A DNA stretch of 64,000 bases from Deroplatys truncata (Eukaryota; Arthropoda; Insecta; Mantodea; Mantidae), in contig CM060990.1 in the NCBI GenBank assembly GCA_030765065.1, positions 284,235,341 through 284,299,340 on the forward strand. The letters run 5' to 3'. The notes under the pieces were generated by a model. That model was not told the DNA's origin. It did not search any database and was given only the letters and a program-made list of their open reading frames with translations. Positions 1 to 12,934 of the stretch are shown here, one piece after another. Numbering within the stretch: position 1 is the stretch's first letter; each line of letters begins with the position of its first letter. The position numbers were made by a program, and so were the translations under genes.

Positions 1-1480
1 AACGTTTTTGAAATATTGCCCTTTTTGTGGTTTGCAAAAGTCTGCTGCTCCATGCCGCAACCTTCATTTGTCGGCTCAACTTCTCAACATCTGTCATTAT
101 TCAAGGTTGATAGGAGCTTTATTGGAGGCCAACCTCTTATACAATGTGAGGTAACTTCTCCACATTTTGACAAGGGGCTTGCACCGGTATACAATACTGG
201 TGTATGTGTATATGCACCATTCAGCATGTAATACCGGTGACCCAGATTTCCAGTTACCAGAACCTCGATCTGAATCTCATTTGATTTCCCAAGTCGAGCT
301 GAATGATTTAGTAAGGGATATTTATTTAACAAAAACTCAGTTCGAACTTTTAAGCTCACGGCTACAAAACTGGAACTTGCTTCAGCCTGGTGTAAATGTA
401 ACATGTGAACACTCATTTGACATTCTTTTCGCAGAAAAAATGAACTTGTTTATTGTAATGATGTTAGTGGGCTCATGGAACAACTAAGTGGCGATTACAA
501 TCCATCCGAATGGCGTCTTTTCATTGATTCCTCAAAGTTATGTTTAAAGGCAGTGTTACCACGTAATGGAACTCTTATCCTTCCATTCCTGTAGCTTATG
601 CTGTCCAGATAAAAGAAACCTTTGAGAATTTGGAGATAGTTTTGAAAGCTATAAACTATGAAAAGTATGAAGGCAAATCTGTGGGGATTTTAAAGTCATA
701 GGGTTACTCCTGGGAATACAGAGTGGTTTCACCAAGTTTAGTTGTTTTATATGAGATTGAGACAGTCGAGCTAAAGAAAAGCACTATGAAGTAATAGTGG
801 TCTGTAAGGGGTGCTTTAATACCGGGAAAAAAGCGTTTTAAGTATGAATCATTAGTTAACAAAGACAAACTTTTGCTGCTGCCGCTTCACGTTAAGTTAG
901 GCTTAATGATAATCTTTGCAAAGGCTTTGAACTGAGAGATTATAGGGGTTTTCAATATTTGAAAGAAAAGTTTCCAAGAATAAGTGAAGCAAAACTAAAA
1001 GAGGCTATTTTTATTGGCCCACAAATACATAAATTAATGCAAGATGGGTTCTTTGAAGAACTGCTGTCGGAGAACGAGAAACCAGCATGGGTGGGATTCA
1101 AGACAGTGTGCAATAATTTACTGGGAAATACAAAAGCTGACAACTACAAGGAAATTATTGAAAATATGCTAAAGGCATATAAAATGTCCTTAAAAATGCA
1201 CTTTCTACACTGCCATTTGGACTTTTTTCCTCCCAACCTGGAGCCGTGAGTGATGAACATGGAGAACGGTTTCATCAGGAGACATGTGCCAAGGAGAAAC
1301 AATACACCGGAAAGTGGTCACCTAGTATGTCAGCTGACTATTGTTGGCAGCTAATAAGGGAGGTTCCTGATGCCAGCTACAAGCGAAGGTCTTCTCGAAA
1401 TTTACTGCAATTTATGGATTCTGCATACTTATTTCGTAATAATGCCGACCTGTGTGAAGTAATTCCACCTAAAGATTGAT
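1..1480 (+). pseudogene. Broken copy 1 of an uncharacterised multi-copy arthropod gene family
   Basis: Reading fragments in shifting frames line up in order with a family I recognise only as 'uncharacterized protein', expanded in arthropods and some other animals; its function is unknown and it may be transposon-derived. Visible pieces: VELNDLVRDIYLTKTQ (about 285-330), EWRLFIDSSKLCLKAVLP (about 507-560), then a long open piece at 959-1249 with LKEAIFIGPQIHKLMQDG and FLHCHLDFFPPNLEP, continuing in another frame at 1246-1479 with SDEHGERFHQET and KWSPSMSADYCWQL. The middle (about 585-955) is riddled with stops and frameshifts and the N-terminus is missing or outside the window. A second copy lies on the minus strand near 41.2-42.2 kb and shares the FLHxHLxxFPxNL and GER motifs. 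Clearly non-functional; family membership fairly sure, role unknown. Confidence 0.7.
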
Positions 1481-4400
1481 TACAATATTTTAATTACATC
1501 TGTTTTATGAGCTTAAAAAATTGAAACCAACCTCTCCAAAAAACGGTACGTGATAGGGAATTTTGGATTTATGATCTGAATTCAGCATAGCTAATATGTA
1601 CAAAATCACCTATTTTCGTTCAACTGCAAAAACATAGTTGAAATTTGTTGTTCAGTGAGCTACAATGTATAACTAGATTACAAATGAGAGATCGTAACAC
1701 TGTTTAACGACATTGAAATCACCGTACCGTGAATGGAAGTGGCACAGAACTCCGTAAGAGTTGAGCAGCTGTATGCCGAACTTTAATCCCACAGACACCA
1801 TATAATCTGCCCAGTCTGTTCTAGGAGGTCCAATAAAGTTCTGTGTCCGAAAACCTATCTGGATGAGATTGTGAATATATTTTATTATTATATTATTATT
1901 ATATATAAGATATTTAAAGTTTCGTAAATTTAGTTTCCTATTAAGTGTTTAAGACGAGTGGGCTTACAATCCTTACACATTATTGCTAAAATTATTTAAA
2001 GCTGTAGCCTATGACTTTAAATTCAATCAGTCATATGTGGTTACTAGAAGTAAACGCTTCTGGCTAAATAAAGAAAAATCCAGAATGGTTACTAATTACA
2101 TAAAATACGAATCCGAGATGTACCTTTGATCTTCTAGTTTCCAATCAACGCTTCTGAACTCATGCTTCCAGACGCTAAAGACTTGAATTACCGCCAGAAG
2201 TATGTAGTGCACGCTAAAAGGAACCATTTGCGTGCACTATTATATTTAGTGCATGACTCTAGAGTTGTTCGACATTAATTCTCTTCTAAATTACCTCAAG
2301 CATATCAACCTACCTGAAAATTCTAATTGGTGGTTTTGTTAAGTGGGAGAAGTTTCAGCATAACTAGACTCTGATTGCACTCGTAACGGCTTAAAACCAC
2401 TAGGGGATGTTTGCTGCTGCTGAGACTTCACCTGAATACGGTGATAAGTGCCAAAAGTGTTTGTGTATCCATACTTATGTCAGCAACTTCAGTGCAGTGT
2501 AGTACTTCTTCGTTGCATTCAGCCCATTCCAATTAATAATTCTAGCTTATTAAATTAAGAGTAACTCGTCATCGTCACTAGTTTCAAGGCAGACCGCGTG
2601 CTCGGATGCATTGCATGCGTTTGTGGCATTTTGAATCGTAAAAGCTGTCTAATAAAAGTCTCTCCATTATATAAGCTTAATTTTTATGGACCGAGCCTGC
2701 AAGGTGTAAACATTTAATGTTAGTCCGTTAGAGTAACTATTGATATCACTAGATGTCATTGTCACTCTCTTCCCTTTCCTACAAATATCAACTTGTTCCC
2801 TTTATCTACTACTACCATTACTACTATTACGACGATCTATTAATTATTTTGTATGCAATTATTTTAATATACTTACATATTGCTACGGAGACCTGCTCGC
2901 CAAATATCAATGACTAAACTAAAAATTATTTGTGCACACAAAACAATTTAACGGTGTTTTTTCAACATCATGTTGGCAATCAAATAAATTAAGAGTTCCG
3001 GTACTTTCCGCTGCGATGCAAAATATCCAAAAAAAATCAATTCCTACTGTAAGCACGAGTGAAAAGAAATTGTTTTCCTTTGAAAATTTACCACTAAAAA
3101 TACCATAAAACGACGTATGACGTTCCATCGTTGTAAAGTACTCTACATGTTTACACGATTAACTAAGCTTGCATGCTAAGTTCTATATAACAGTCGTCTT
3201 ACTATAAAAAACCCTAAGTTGAATACAGCAACGGATTGAGCAGTATTCATTATGTCTCGAAGATGTAGCCGGTGGTGTTGAGCATTGTATAGGTAAACTC
3301 GTCATTCGTTTTTCTCCTTCTTCTTCTTTGTTTACTAAGCTGTGTTGAAGAAGCTTAATGGATTTGATTACACATTACATTTTACAAAGTCTAAAAGAGG
3401 CTATATGCCAGTGGAAGGGGTACACCTGTCGTTCTTTAAGCCATCAAGAGATTTCATGGAGTTTGAAACGTTTATGACGTTTTATCTTCTAATATTTCAT
3501 AGAGTAGTAGAAAAACTGGAAGGTGGAGAGTTTTGGCAACAGGCGAGTTAGAATTTGCTTTTGAAGGCTAAGTAACGGCTAGGCATTGCTGCCTCACAGT
3601 AAAATGTGCAGTGATTATGAGAAGAAATTCTCATTCGTATAACTCGAATAATGCTACCTTTTGCTGGTGATTTCTAATTCCCAAACAGATCCTCACTGCA
3701 TTTGCAGAGAAACTCTTAAAGTTTAATGAACATACCTAAAGCCAAAGTATTTGTTTTGAGTTATAGTGAAGGAACTAAAGAAAATAAATGCTTTAACTTA
3801 ATAAATACTTATACGTACCTAATGCAGAAAAAAATGGAACACAAAGTAAGTTTCTAACAGTCAAATACGAAAACAAGCAAAGCAATGTGTTTACGTCACA
3901 TCCAACGGAAACAAAAGAAAAATAGGAATTTGGTTTCATGATTTACAAAATTGTAATACACCTAAATAAACTATATGACTAGAACATTTAATACAAAGAA
4001 CTAAGAATTAGCCTAGCTTCATTTTATTTAAATCTGCAATAAAGAAAGTAATCACGTGACGCAGAGTGCTACCACAATTGTCTGGATCGAGAGGTTAAGT
4101 CATAACAGCACTGGCTCCCAGTGTCGTGTTGCAATCTATAAACATTAGATAAAGTTATGAGTTGAAATAAAAGTGGTATATTCTGGCGATTCTGCATACT
4201 CCAGGAAGAAACTGAAAATAAACAAAAACCGTAGATAAACTACTGTTACTTTAATGATAGTTGAGGTTAGGCCCGTATTTACGTCTCCTGACGCCCCTGA
4301 ACAATGAAAAACCTTTGCTTTCCCCGACTTGAACCGACTTGAAATACGTGTATATGAAAAACTTCCTTAACCTGTAGGCATGTTTCTTCACCTGTGTGTG

Positions 4401-4759
4401 AAATAACTATGAGTGACAAATACTATAAATGTGCGTTTATTAAAATTACAAATATATAACCGTAATGCATGGAACTTAAATTAAATTTTAAATGGTATAA
4501 TTTACATCCAAGGGTTAAAATACCAGTTATATAAGTAACAAGGCGCTTCCTCGTTGCCCTGTCATTTGCAAACAAGTTTATAATTTCTTCATTGCCCAGT
4601 TTCACTGTCAAGTCAGATTCAAAAACAAGGACACCAAGATGGCTAAAATTACCCTTTTTGTGATGTCCTTAAATAACTATTTATGCGTCTTAGAGCAGAA
4701 AAAGATCTTTTTGATGAGCAGTTAGAAACAAGAGTACTCAAATATACTTGTAGAGCAAA
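1481..4759. other. Gene-free stretch, AT-rich
   Basis: About the first 200 bases may be the decayed 3' tail of the preceding pseudogene. The rest is AT-rich with short ATT/TTA runs (about 1868-1905). A 69-codon open frame at 3342-3551 (+) begins LKKLNGFDYTLHFTKSK but I recognise no family and see no splice or promoter context, so I do not call it a gene. Another short open frame at 4423-4611 (-) is likewise unassigned. Confidence 0.5.
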
Positions 4760-6818
4760 GCTAAGTTTCGGACACGCTCTCTAGGCTGTTGCCTTCTATT
4801 GCAGAGCTGTGGAAGAGAGCATTTTCATTCTTTACATAACAAACGTGGCTTTTGAAGTATAAGGATTCAAGCACAAATTCTGAGTCCTCGAGATTCGAAT
4901 AGTAAACTTGCTGAAGTCCGGATGGCAGTTCCGGGATTTCATACAGACTAAGCAGATTCAGCTGATTCATCAGTTTTTTCAGTGTCTGAATCAGATTCAT
5001 CAAAGTACATTTTCTTTGTCTTCACGCATTTCTCGTCTTGTTCTTCATTTCTTTCAATGTTAATATTTTTATACAAAGACATTCAAATTGTTTCTGACTT
5101 AGATTCTTGAAAACGCCGTATCCAATTTTAATTTATTCCAAGAAACCAACTAAAGAACTGTACAAATTTATAACAGTGGCTGCGTTCATGTTTGCTGCTT
5201 GTAATTGTTACTTACTTCACTAAGTCTTTCCAGAGTGGAATTCCAAATAAAGTCATAACATATCTCTAAAGATTACGCGATTTCTTTATTATACCTCTAG
5301 CTTCATATTTCACCAAAGAGTTCTCACTTTCATTTTCTATGATTGACAACAGTGCCCTGACGATTGCCTCGCCATCTTTGTTCAAGCTTCTGCCAGCTTC
5401 TTCTCTAGCAGAGCATCGGGTTATAGAGCAGACCATCGATAGCCATAAGGACTGAAAAAATAAAATACTTCTCGCAAAATTAAAAAAAAAAGTTGCTTCC
5501 TTACAACTTCTTGTTGCACTTCGACTCACCAAATTCAAAGTGTGAGCTGAACAAGGAATATATAGTAGGCGTAAGGACAGACAGCTCTGATTCTAGCTTG
5601 TAAGCCAGAATAAATATCTAATATATTTGGTGCATTGTCGTAAATCTGTTCTCTGCAGTAACTTATGTCTAATCCATGTCTCTCAGAAAATGGATTATTG
5701 CATCTACCAGGTCCTGTGCACCATGTCCCGGATTGCGTACAATTTCAACAAATCACTCTTCTGTTAATCCCCCATTATTGATGTAACAAAAATCACAACT
5801 TGATTGGGGTCATTATGTGCAATATTAGGGCTTGAGTTAAAAATGTTAAAACTTATAAAATTATATTTAGCCGCAATAACGTATGCCACTATTTTTTAAT
5901 TACTGTCTTCTCCATAATTTTAACTATTTCCTCATATGTACAAAAGGCAGACACCTCAAAGACCTTATGTTATGAATAATGCCAGTAAAAATTGATCAAA
6001 TTCAGCAATAAGTTCCACAGAGATTAAAACGTTACCGTTATGAACACTTACAAGTACTTCATTATCACCGCGGAAACGCAGTCTTTGAGAAGAAAAGTTC
6101 TTCACAACAGCAACAGCTCTTTTAAATACGTTCCACCAGTAATCCACAGTACTTGTATGAATAATTTTGCATTAATTCTGGCCAGAGCAGAGATTATGCT
6201 GTTAAAACCAAGAACACAGTCTCGGTGCCTTCAACTGTTTTCACGAGCTGCAGTTAGCTCTGGATGTTTCTAGTCCGAGAAACCACGAGGTCCTGTCAAG
6301 TGTGATGTTCTCCCAGAGTACATGGAGCACAAAATTATTTTCTCTGACTTCCAGAATAAACTAAATGATCTGTATCAATAATTGCATTTTTTCAGGCTTT
6401 ATCTAAAAAATGCACTAGTGCAGCGTCTAGTAGCACCATCTTTAAGCTGGAGTTTTGATTTGGAACGTCACTTTGTTTGTTATGTTTTATCCCGTCTCAT
6501 TGCAATGTAGTCACGTGTTTTATCAGTTTTTGCCCAAGGAATCAACACCTAGTGTGAGGAGTTCACCAGCAACGAAATATGTTCACTTTCGTTTTGTGGA
6601 AGTATATTTTCATCTTTTTAGATTTATTTTGGGGGAGTGTTTCCTCCTGGTCTTCAACAATTTCACTTTGGGAGAGTGTTTTTTCTTGGCCTGAATTCTT
6701 TGACGTTTATTTTACAGAAAAACCCAATATTTGGAATTGTTTTCAATGCTTCCTTTCTTCTTTTTTCTTTCGCCAAATACCGATACTGAGCACCACGAAG
6801 GCTCTTTCTTCCAGACAT
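4760..6818 (-). pseudogene. Decayed hAT transposase, ZMYM1/DUF4371 type
   Basis: The minus strand carries, in order, recognisable blocks of the zinc-finger-MYM-1-like hAT transposases. The start at 6818 reads MSGRKSLRGAQYRYLAKEKR, the usual N-terminal basic segment of this group. Next come MDYWWNVFKRAVAVVKN and FRGDNEVLVSVHNGNV (6147-5990), then ISYCREQIYDNAPN (around 5640), which contains the Asp of the conserved YDNAxN transposase motif. CSAHTLNLVSRSATRSCKEA follows (near 5550-5500), then SAREEAGRSLNKDGEAIVRAL (5420-5340) and an acidic stretch FDESDSDTEKTDES (about 5010-4960). Frames shift repeatedly and stops interrupt it; the C-terminal dimerisation domain was not found. hAT elements move by cut-and-paste and leave 8-bp duplications; I could not identify the terminal inverted repeats. 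Family call confident, exact ends not. Confidence 0.75.
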
Positions 6819-6939
6819 TTTTTTCAGCGACTGTAGAAAATGAAACCGGTAAAACGAAAGAAAATGTGATAACAGATGAAAAGCTTTAGACGACTGAAAC
6901 ATAACCTGCAAAACCACAACATCACTCAACGCCATTCCA

Positions 6940-9900
6940 ACATAATTAAAAGATTACCAATCGCAATATGAAACGGACATTATGGCAGAACGCCGTCTCA
7001 TAAGTTATAACAGGAACTAAATAACATCACTACATCAAATTATTTATTATCTTTGTAATTAATATTGAGAAAATCAACGACTAACAAAACACAATTCTTG
7101 CTGTTACAAGTGCTTTTTTTCCATGTGCCATCACTTTCTCGCCATTGCAGGGTGTTTCTCTATGTCACCACCAGTCTTCACTACGTGCACGTGCCGTGGA
7201 AACTAATCAGCATCGTCAATATGCATAAACGAATATTCCCCTGAGGGCGGGGGAATTAAATTTTAGGAACCTTATGTTCAATGCCCTTGCTTTTTTTCTA
7301 AAGCTTTCCAGAATTTTTGCCGGCCGTAGAATCTGCGGCCCTGTGCACTTGTCCAGTCCCCCTATAAATACGGCCTTGATTGTAGTAATCTGTGCGGATG
7401 AACTCCGGTGTCATCAAATGTGCTTAAACGCCCTCTTTTTTATTTTTGGGAACAAATACCAAAATATTAAAAGTATACTATCGCTTTTCACCCATCTCTG
7501 CGCACAGAGAATTGTCTTCTAATAGAATCACATAAATGGCCGTATAACTCGATGGAAGTGGAGTAGTGAGCATTTCACGACTGATAAGATGAGATACAGG
7601 CAGGCACAATAGTAAAAAAGAAACCCAGGGCGCATACAGTAGACTTTAATTTACTCTCTGTTAATGCTCCAGCCAGCGCGGAGTGAATTGTGGGGAATGG
7701 TCTGAACACTTGTAGTTTTGTGTAAAGAAAGCAAAACCGATTTTTGGTTGACTCAAACCATTCGTCTCTCTGTATTTTACGTTGGTATATGTACGTATGA
7801 ATAAGTCTGTAAAGTACCACACTAAAATTTTGGGTTATAGACAATTATGATTATCGACATGAGATAGATTTTGATGACGAAAATGCTTTAAAAGTGAACT
7901 ATAAAAAGACTCTAAAATTTAAAAAACATGACAATTACAAAAAATGACCTAAACCGAGATTTGTTTCCGTTATTAAAATTAGTGTACAGAAATTTATAAA
8001 TCAGTTTATACAGGGGTATAACTACTATTAAACCAGAAAAAGTAGGTATAAGAATAATGATGAGATAATTAACAAACTTAAGTAAAAATATGTGTTTTCC
8101 ATGTTCTTCTTTGAATAATCTGAAAATGAAATTCAGAAAATTGTTTTTGAAGCAGATCTTACAAAACTGTAGCAACAATTCTTCTGAATTTTCAGATTAT
8201 ACAAAATTCATTGCGAATGAGGAGGACCTCAGAGCCTATAAGGACAAAGAAAATATGAATCTGACTGTTCGCACTTATTAGTGCAAAAAAGGAAAAATTT
8301 ACCTGTCTTATCCCTAGTTTGGAACAAGAATTTAAAACTTTAATTATACCAGCTTCCCTGACAATGGCTATGCCTGCACCCACAAGTAACTCTTTCCAGA
8401 CGTACCATTAAATAGGCGTGTATTTGTTTTCCCAAGAAGGTTAGTAAACGATGTACAAAGTTACTCTTTATTTCTCAGTTGAAATGTGAAATTTGTAATA
8501 CTTGAAACGTTATCCTTTATAAAACTGTTAGTAATATAAAACTCTTTATATACTCAATGTAAATGTTAGAACATTAGTAAATAAAGACGCAAAGGGCATT
8601 AAAATGACAACATAATTGCATAAAATAGAAAACAAATGTTCTAAAAGTAGAAAATGACATAAGATGACCACAAATGGCCTATAAATATGTACTTTCATAA
8701 TGTAGGATTCATGATAAGTATTTATGTGCATGTTAGTAATGCAAAGCCGCAACAATTAAAATAGGACATGTCATTAGCATCCTAGTCCCAGTTATCACCA
8801 TTATGGTGATGATTATTATTATTACTATTATTATAATATACCTACCCATTAAGCTATGGTTATACTCACAGTTTCTAATACCTATAGTAATATTTGATAA
8901 CGTCTGATTAACATTATCTATAGCAAGAATTATCTGAAACTTTCAACAGGCCAACAAGCGCAATTATTTTTTATTTTATTTATAACTCATTTAGTGGAAG
9001 TTTGCCTACATAATAAATAAACAAATATCGAGCGGCCAATAACTACGCATTGAATATGCAAATTCTTTGTGGCTCTAAAACATTGAAGCTCCCTGATTTT
9101 CTCCTATACTGCAGTGCTATCGTTTTATAGTGAGGCCACAGATTACGCGTAAGCGTGCTCCGCACTCTGTCTATTACACTGAGGGCTTTTCGTTCCGTAA
9201 CTCCCGCGTTTCTTACTCACGAGTGATAATAACATGCAATATAATGAATACTAACCTTGCAATATGTGGTGTTGGAAGTGGTGTCCATTTGCGTGAAGAC
9301 ATTCCTGGTGTCTTCGGATGAAATTTCCATTCACAGACATAAGTTCATGCGTAGTGTTGATAATTTCTCTCTTTATATGTGCTTAAGTTCATCTATGATG
9401 TGGGGATTGTTCCTATAAATATTTTTTAGGGTTTCCTACAAATAGATGCACCAATTTCATTAATTTAGGACATTTCGTTTTCGCTTCTTAGATTTAGCGT
9501 TTAGCGATCCCGTTGTCCTAAACTTAATATCCAGGCGTCTAACAGTTTCCCTACTTGGAACTGGAATACCAGGAAATTTCTCCCAGAATTGTCCACATAC
9601 CTGTCTGCATGATTTGTTTTTATGCATGTATCGTACATAAAAAATCGTTGTTCAAGTGTGAATTTACCAGTAGGCATTGCAGTGGACCAATAAGACATTA
9701 ACACTCTTAAACAAATCACATAAAAAACAAAAGTCTTGAGTAAACTTTCCATTTGAGATTCACAATGTCAACTCTCTTTACAGCACGAAAACAGCAGCGA
9801 CTGAAGCACAGCTGATAAAGATATCCTTGAACGTGTGATGCGCCGTCAGTTGCGCATCGAGGAAAGTACCGAAGTCACTGCTGTATAGCATTCTACGTAT

Positions 9901-10599
9901 AGAGCCGGTCTGTGGATCCACCTTAAATCACCCGGACTGTATAAGGAAAAACAGATAAGTAGAAGCCAGGCAGCTTGGCTTACCGGGATTCGGAATTAGA
10001 GCAACACGCGAAAAGTAAGACTATTGTTACTTCCTCCGCATTACAATCGCTAATATTATGTTCACTGAGAGCATTTGTCCTCTCATGGTTATCGTGCAGC
10101 CAGCTATCAAATTCATAGGCCTAGAGTTCGACTCCGGTCGGGTGGCTAAGCTACAACTACCACTACCGCCAGCACAACCACCAAAACTACTTTTCGTATT
10201 GTCCCTAGATTCCGAATGTGATAATTCTTGTGTTTATTTTATTTCTATGTTTAAAACAAAAGCAAGGTAAGAAACACCAGCGATACACAAAAACTGAAAA
10301 ACAATAGATATTATTGTCATGAGCAATTGCTTCAAAGTAAAACCGCTAGCATGTGTGCGTAAGATATTAAACGTGGCACATATCCGGGAGAAATATTGCC
10401 ACTTGAAAAGTAGTAAGCTCTATTCTCGTCATATTGGAGGCGTAGGCATTAGAAACAATCCCCTGATATTGTAAGCTACTCGTTTCTTTGGGATTTTACA
10501 TCACGTTGGTATTTACTTTCCTGTGAGACCACCATCAATCATTCCTGTATTCAAACTTTCAGACACTAAGAAGGTTTGAGAATGGTTCTAAATTAACAA
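6940..10599. other. Gene-free stretch
   Basis: No open frame here resembles a known protein. It contains an imperfect ATT/ATA tract at about 8809-8840. Around 10125-10142 a string like a tRNA B box (gagttcgactccggtc) hints at a very decayed tRNA-derived repeat, but no A box or tail could be placed with confidence. Confidence 0.5.
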
Positions 10600-10685
10600 A
10601 AATTCCCCTCCGTCGCCGGTAATTAATACCGGGCATTTCTATGATGAGAAACCAGCATGCTAACCGTTCGACATAGGAGTCCAAT
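10600..10685 (-). repeat. tRNA-like head of a SINE
   Basis: On the minus strand the segment reads like the start of a tRNA-derived SINE. An A-box-like string (gttagcatgctggtt) is followed about 35 bases later by a degraded B-box region (cccggtattaattaccgg) at the usual tRNA spacing. The B box has lost the canonical GTTCGA core, so this is a decayed repeat and not a tRNA gene. The body and tail could not be delimited. Confidence 0.45.
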
Positions 10686-11278
10686 CATATTTTATTGGAC
10701 TACAAATCATCAGCAATACTGAATTAAGGTTTCAAAAACTGGTTATGTAAAAGCGTGTGTGTTCTTAAATCCTTACTGGTGTTAAAGGGATGCGTGTTCA
10801 AAGTGCCATATTAGTCATATGGACAACCCTTGTCTGTACGTAGAAAAGTTGTGCGTGTTTTAGAATCGTGGACTGTGTTAAATGGAAGCATGTGATTGAT
10901 AATAACCTACGTGTATACTTTTAGTTTATACAACCGATGAATGTTTTAGAAACCTCATATTCGTGATAGGTTTTTGTACGAGGATGTGTGGGTTGTGATT
11001 GGTTAGTAGGCGAGCATATATTTGTGTATCAGGGTGATTTGTTAAATGGTAGAATGGTGGAGATAGAGATAGAGCTGTATGGTGGGCTTGTAAATGAAAG
11101 GAACTAGTTAGGTCTTAGATAATTATGATTACCAGGAGATCATGACGTAATATATATCACCTGTATTATTCGTGGATTTTTGTGTTATTGAAATATATTA
11201 TGTGGGTGTGTATAATTATGTCCATTAATTGTGTGCTTCATCCCCTATGAAAATATATAAACAAAGTGTACCTCATGC

Positions 11279-11367
11279 TTGTATGTATGTATGTATGTAT
11301 GTATGTATGTATGTATGTATGTATGTATGTATGTATGTATGTACGTATGTATGTATGTATGTACGTA
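11279..11367. repeat. (ATGT)n microsatellite, left part
   Basis: Near-perfect tetranucleotide repeat with a few gtac variants. It continues on the other side of the mariner element at 12588-12676, so it was a single tract before the insertion. Confidence 0.95.
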
Positions 11368-12587
11368 CGAGGTTGGAACTTAAATAGCGGCAACTATTTA
11401 TTTACAGCCGATACCAAAGTGTTACATGTTAGCAACCTTTACTGCCATTCAATGTAGTCACCAGCATTGTGTATAACCCGTTGCCAGCGATGTGGGAGTC
11501 GTAGTATACCTTTAGCAGAGCCTGTTCTGTTGATAGTGCGAATGGAGCGGTCTGCTGTCTGACGAATCTCTGGAACAGTTCTGAAGCGAATGCCACGAAG
11601 TGGTTCCTTCATCTTCGGAATCAAATCAAAGTCACAAGGACTTAAGTGCGGGGAGTATGGTGGATGGTACAGCACTTCCCAGTCCCATCGACCTAACAAA
11701 TCAGCCGCAGCTTGCGCTGTATGCGCCCGAGCATTGTCGTGCAAAATGATGGGTGGATTCTGTAGAAAGTGTTGCCGCTTCTTTCTCACAGCTGGTTGCA
11801 GATGGTGCTCCAAAAACGAACGGTAATACTGTGCATTGACGGTCTGCCGTGGAGGAATGTAATGCGTTCGATTGGCGTTTCAGTTTTGGCTCATACGATT
11901 TGCCCCATGTCTCATCCAGCGTTATGATATGGCGTAAGAAAGCCTCTCCTTCGCGCTCATAGCGCTCCAAGTGCGTCCTAGCAGCGTTGTAACGCAATCA
12001 TTTCTGCATTTCCGTCAAATTATGCCGAACTCATCGTTATGCAATTTTTCGCATGCCAGGCATTCCTTCAGGGTATGAAACACACTAGTATGCGCTAATC
12101 CGGTTTCTTGGGCGAGCTCATGAATCGTCTGGCGTCGATCACTGTCCAGCAACGCGGCAAGAGCATGCACTACTTCTTCACTGACGCTAGGACGACCTGC
12201 CCGATGCATGTCTGCCACAGTTTGCCGACCATCGTTGAAGGCTTTTACCCAAATTGTCACTGTTCTGTAAGGCAATGTAGATTCCCCGCAAGCCTCTTGA
12301 AGACCTTGATGACACTGTCGTGCAGTACGACCTCTGGCACATTCAATCTTGATCCTACTCCGTTGTTCCTGTTTCGAAAACATCGTGACAAGACTACGTT
12401 AGACCGCTGGCGCACAAGTGACTCTGTTTCTCTCGACTGTGCACACGCAGGTGAAATGGGAAGGGAGAGTTCATTTGCTCTGAGGTAAGGTAGGTGTGTA
12501 ACTAACGTGTGCTATCAGCGACAATATTAGATTCCGTTGCATGGCATCTCTACAGCAGTGTTGCCACTACTTAAGTTCCAACCCTCG
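11368..12587 (-). mobile_element. Mariner element inserted in a microsatellite
   Basis: A 1220-bp Tc1/mariner element bounded by TA dinucleotides (11366-11367 and 12588-12589). The left end begins cgaggttggaacttaa and the right end, reversed, begins cgagggttggaacttaa, giving terminal inverted repeats of about 28 bp with one single-base indel and two substitutions. The transposase lies on the minus strand. The element split an ATGT tetranucleotide repeat, where TA targets are abundant. It is slightly shorter than a typical 1.3-kb mariner because of an internal deletion in the coding region. Confidence 0.92.
11440..12383 (-). pseudogene. Mariner transposase, frameshifted and internally deleted
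   Basis: The minus-strand start at 12383 opens a 122-codon frame, MFSKQEQRSRIKIECARGR, with the two N-terminal helix-turn-helix domains of Mos1-type transposases (TVTIWVKAFNDGRQT, then GRPSVSEEVVHAL). The frame breaks near 12015. A second frame carries the first catalytic block, HIITLDETWGKSYEPKLKRQ (about 11925-11875). A short deletion follows, since KRQSN runs straight into sequence normally much further downstream. A third frame (11813-11439) has IILHDNARAHTAQAA, the second catalytic Asp, and YSPHLSPCDFDLIPKMKEP, the third, so the D,D34D triad residues survive but in three separate frames. It cannot make active protein. Confidence 0.88.
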
Positions 12588-12676
12588 TATGTATGTATGT
12601 ATGTATGTATGTATGTATGTATGTATGTATGTATGTATGTATGTATGTATGTATGTATGAATGAATGTATGTATGC
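12588..12676. repeat. (ATGT)n microsatellite, right part
   Basis: Continuation of the ATGT tract interrupted by the mariner element, with some atga and atgc variants at its distal edge. Confidence 0.95.
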
Positions 12677-12934
12677 ATCTGACTGTATGTATATGTGTAT
12701 GTATTATGTCAGTAGTTAGAGGATGTGTTTAAAAACAATTTTAATAAAACTCGTGTTAATCAAAGGCATTAAGATGATTAATTATCGCAATTCTGACGCC
12801 TTCAAAGGATTTTCGTACTTAATTATATCATTAATTATAATAATTATGACAGTTATGGTTTTGTATGACACCAATGACTACACATAAACAATAAATTGTC
12901 TTCATTTCGACGTTAATGACTATACACTGTCGAC

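Noticed and set aside
84..416. 110-codon minus-strand open frame
   Set aside because: It is antisense to the family fragment at 167-487 that has recognisable motifs; no similarity of its own.
11266..11457. Open frame of repeating MYVC residues; same at 12537-12719
   Set aside because: Pure translation of the ATGT microsatellite.
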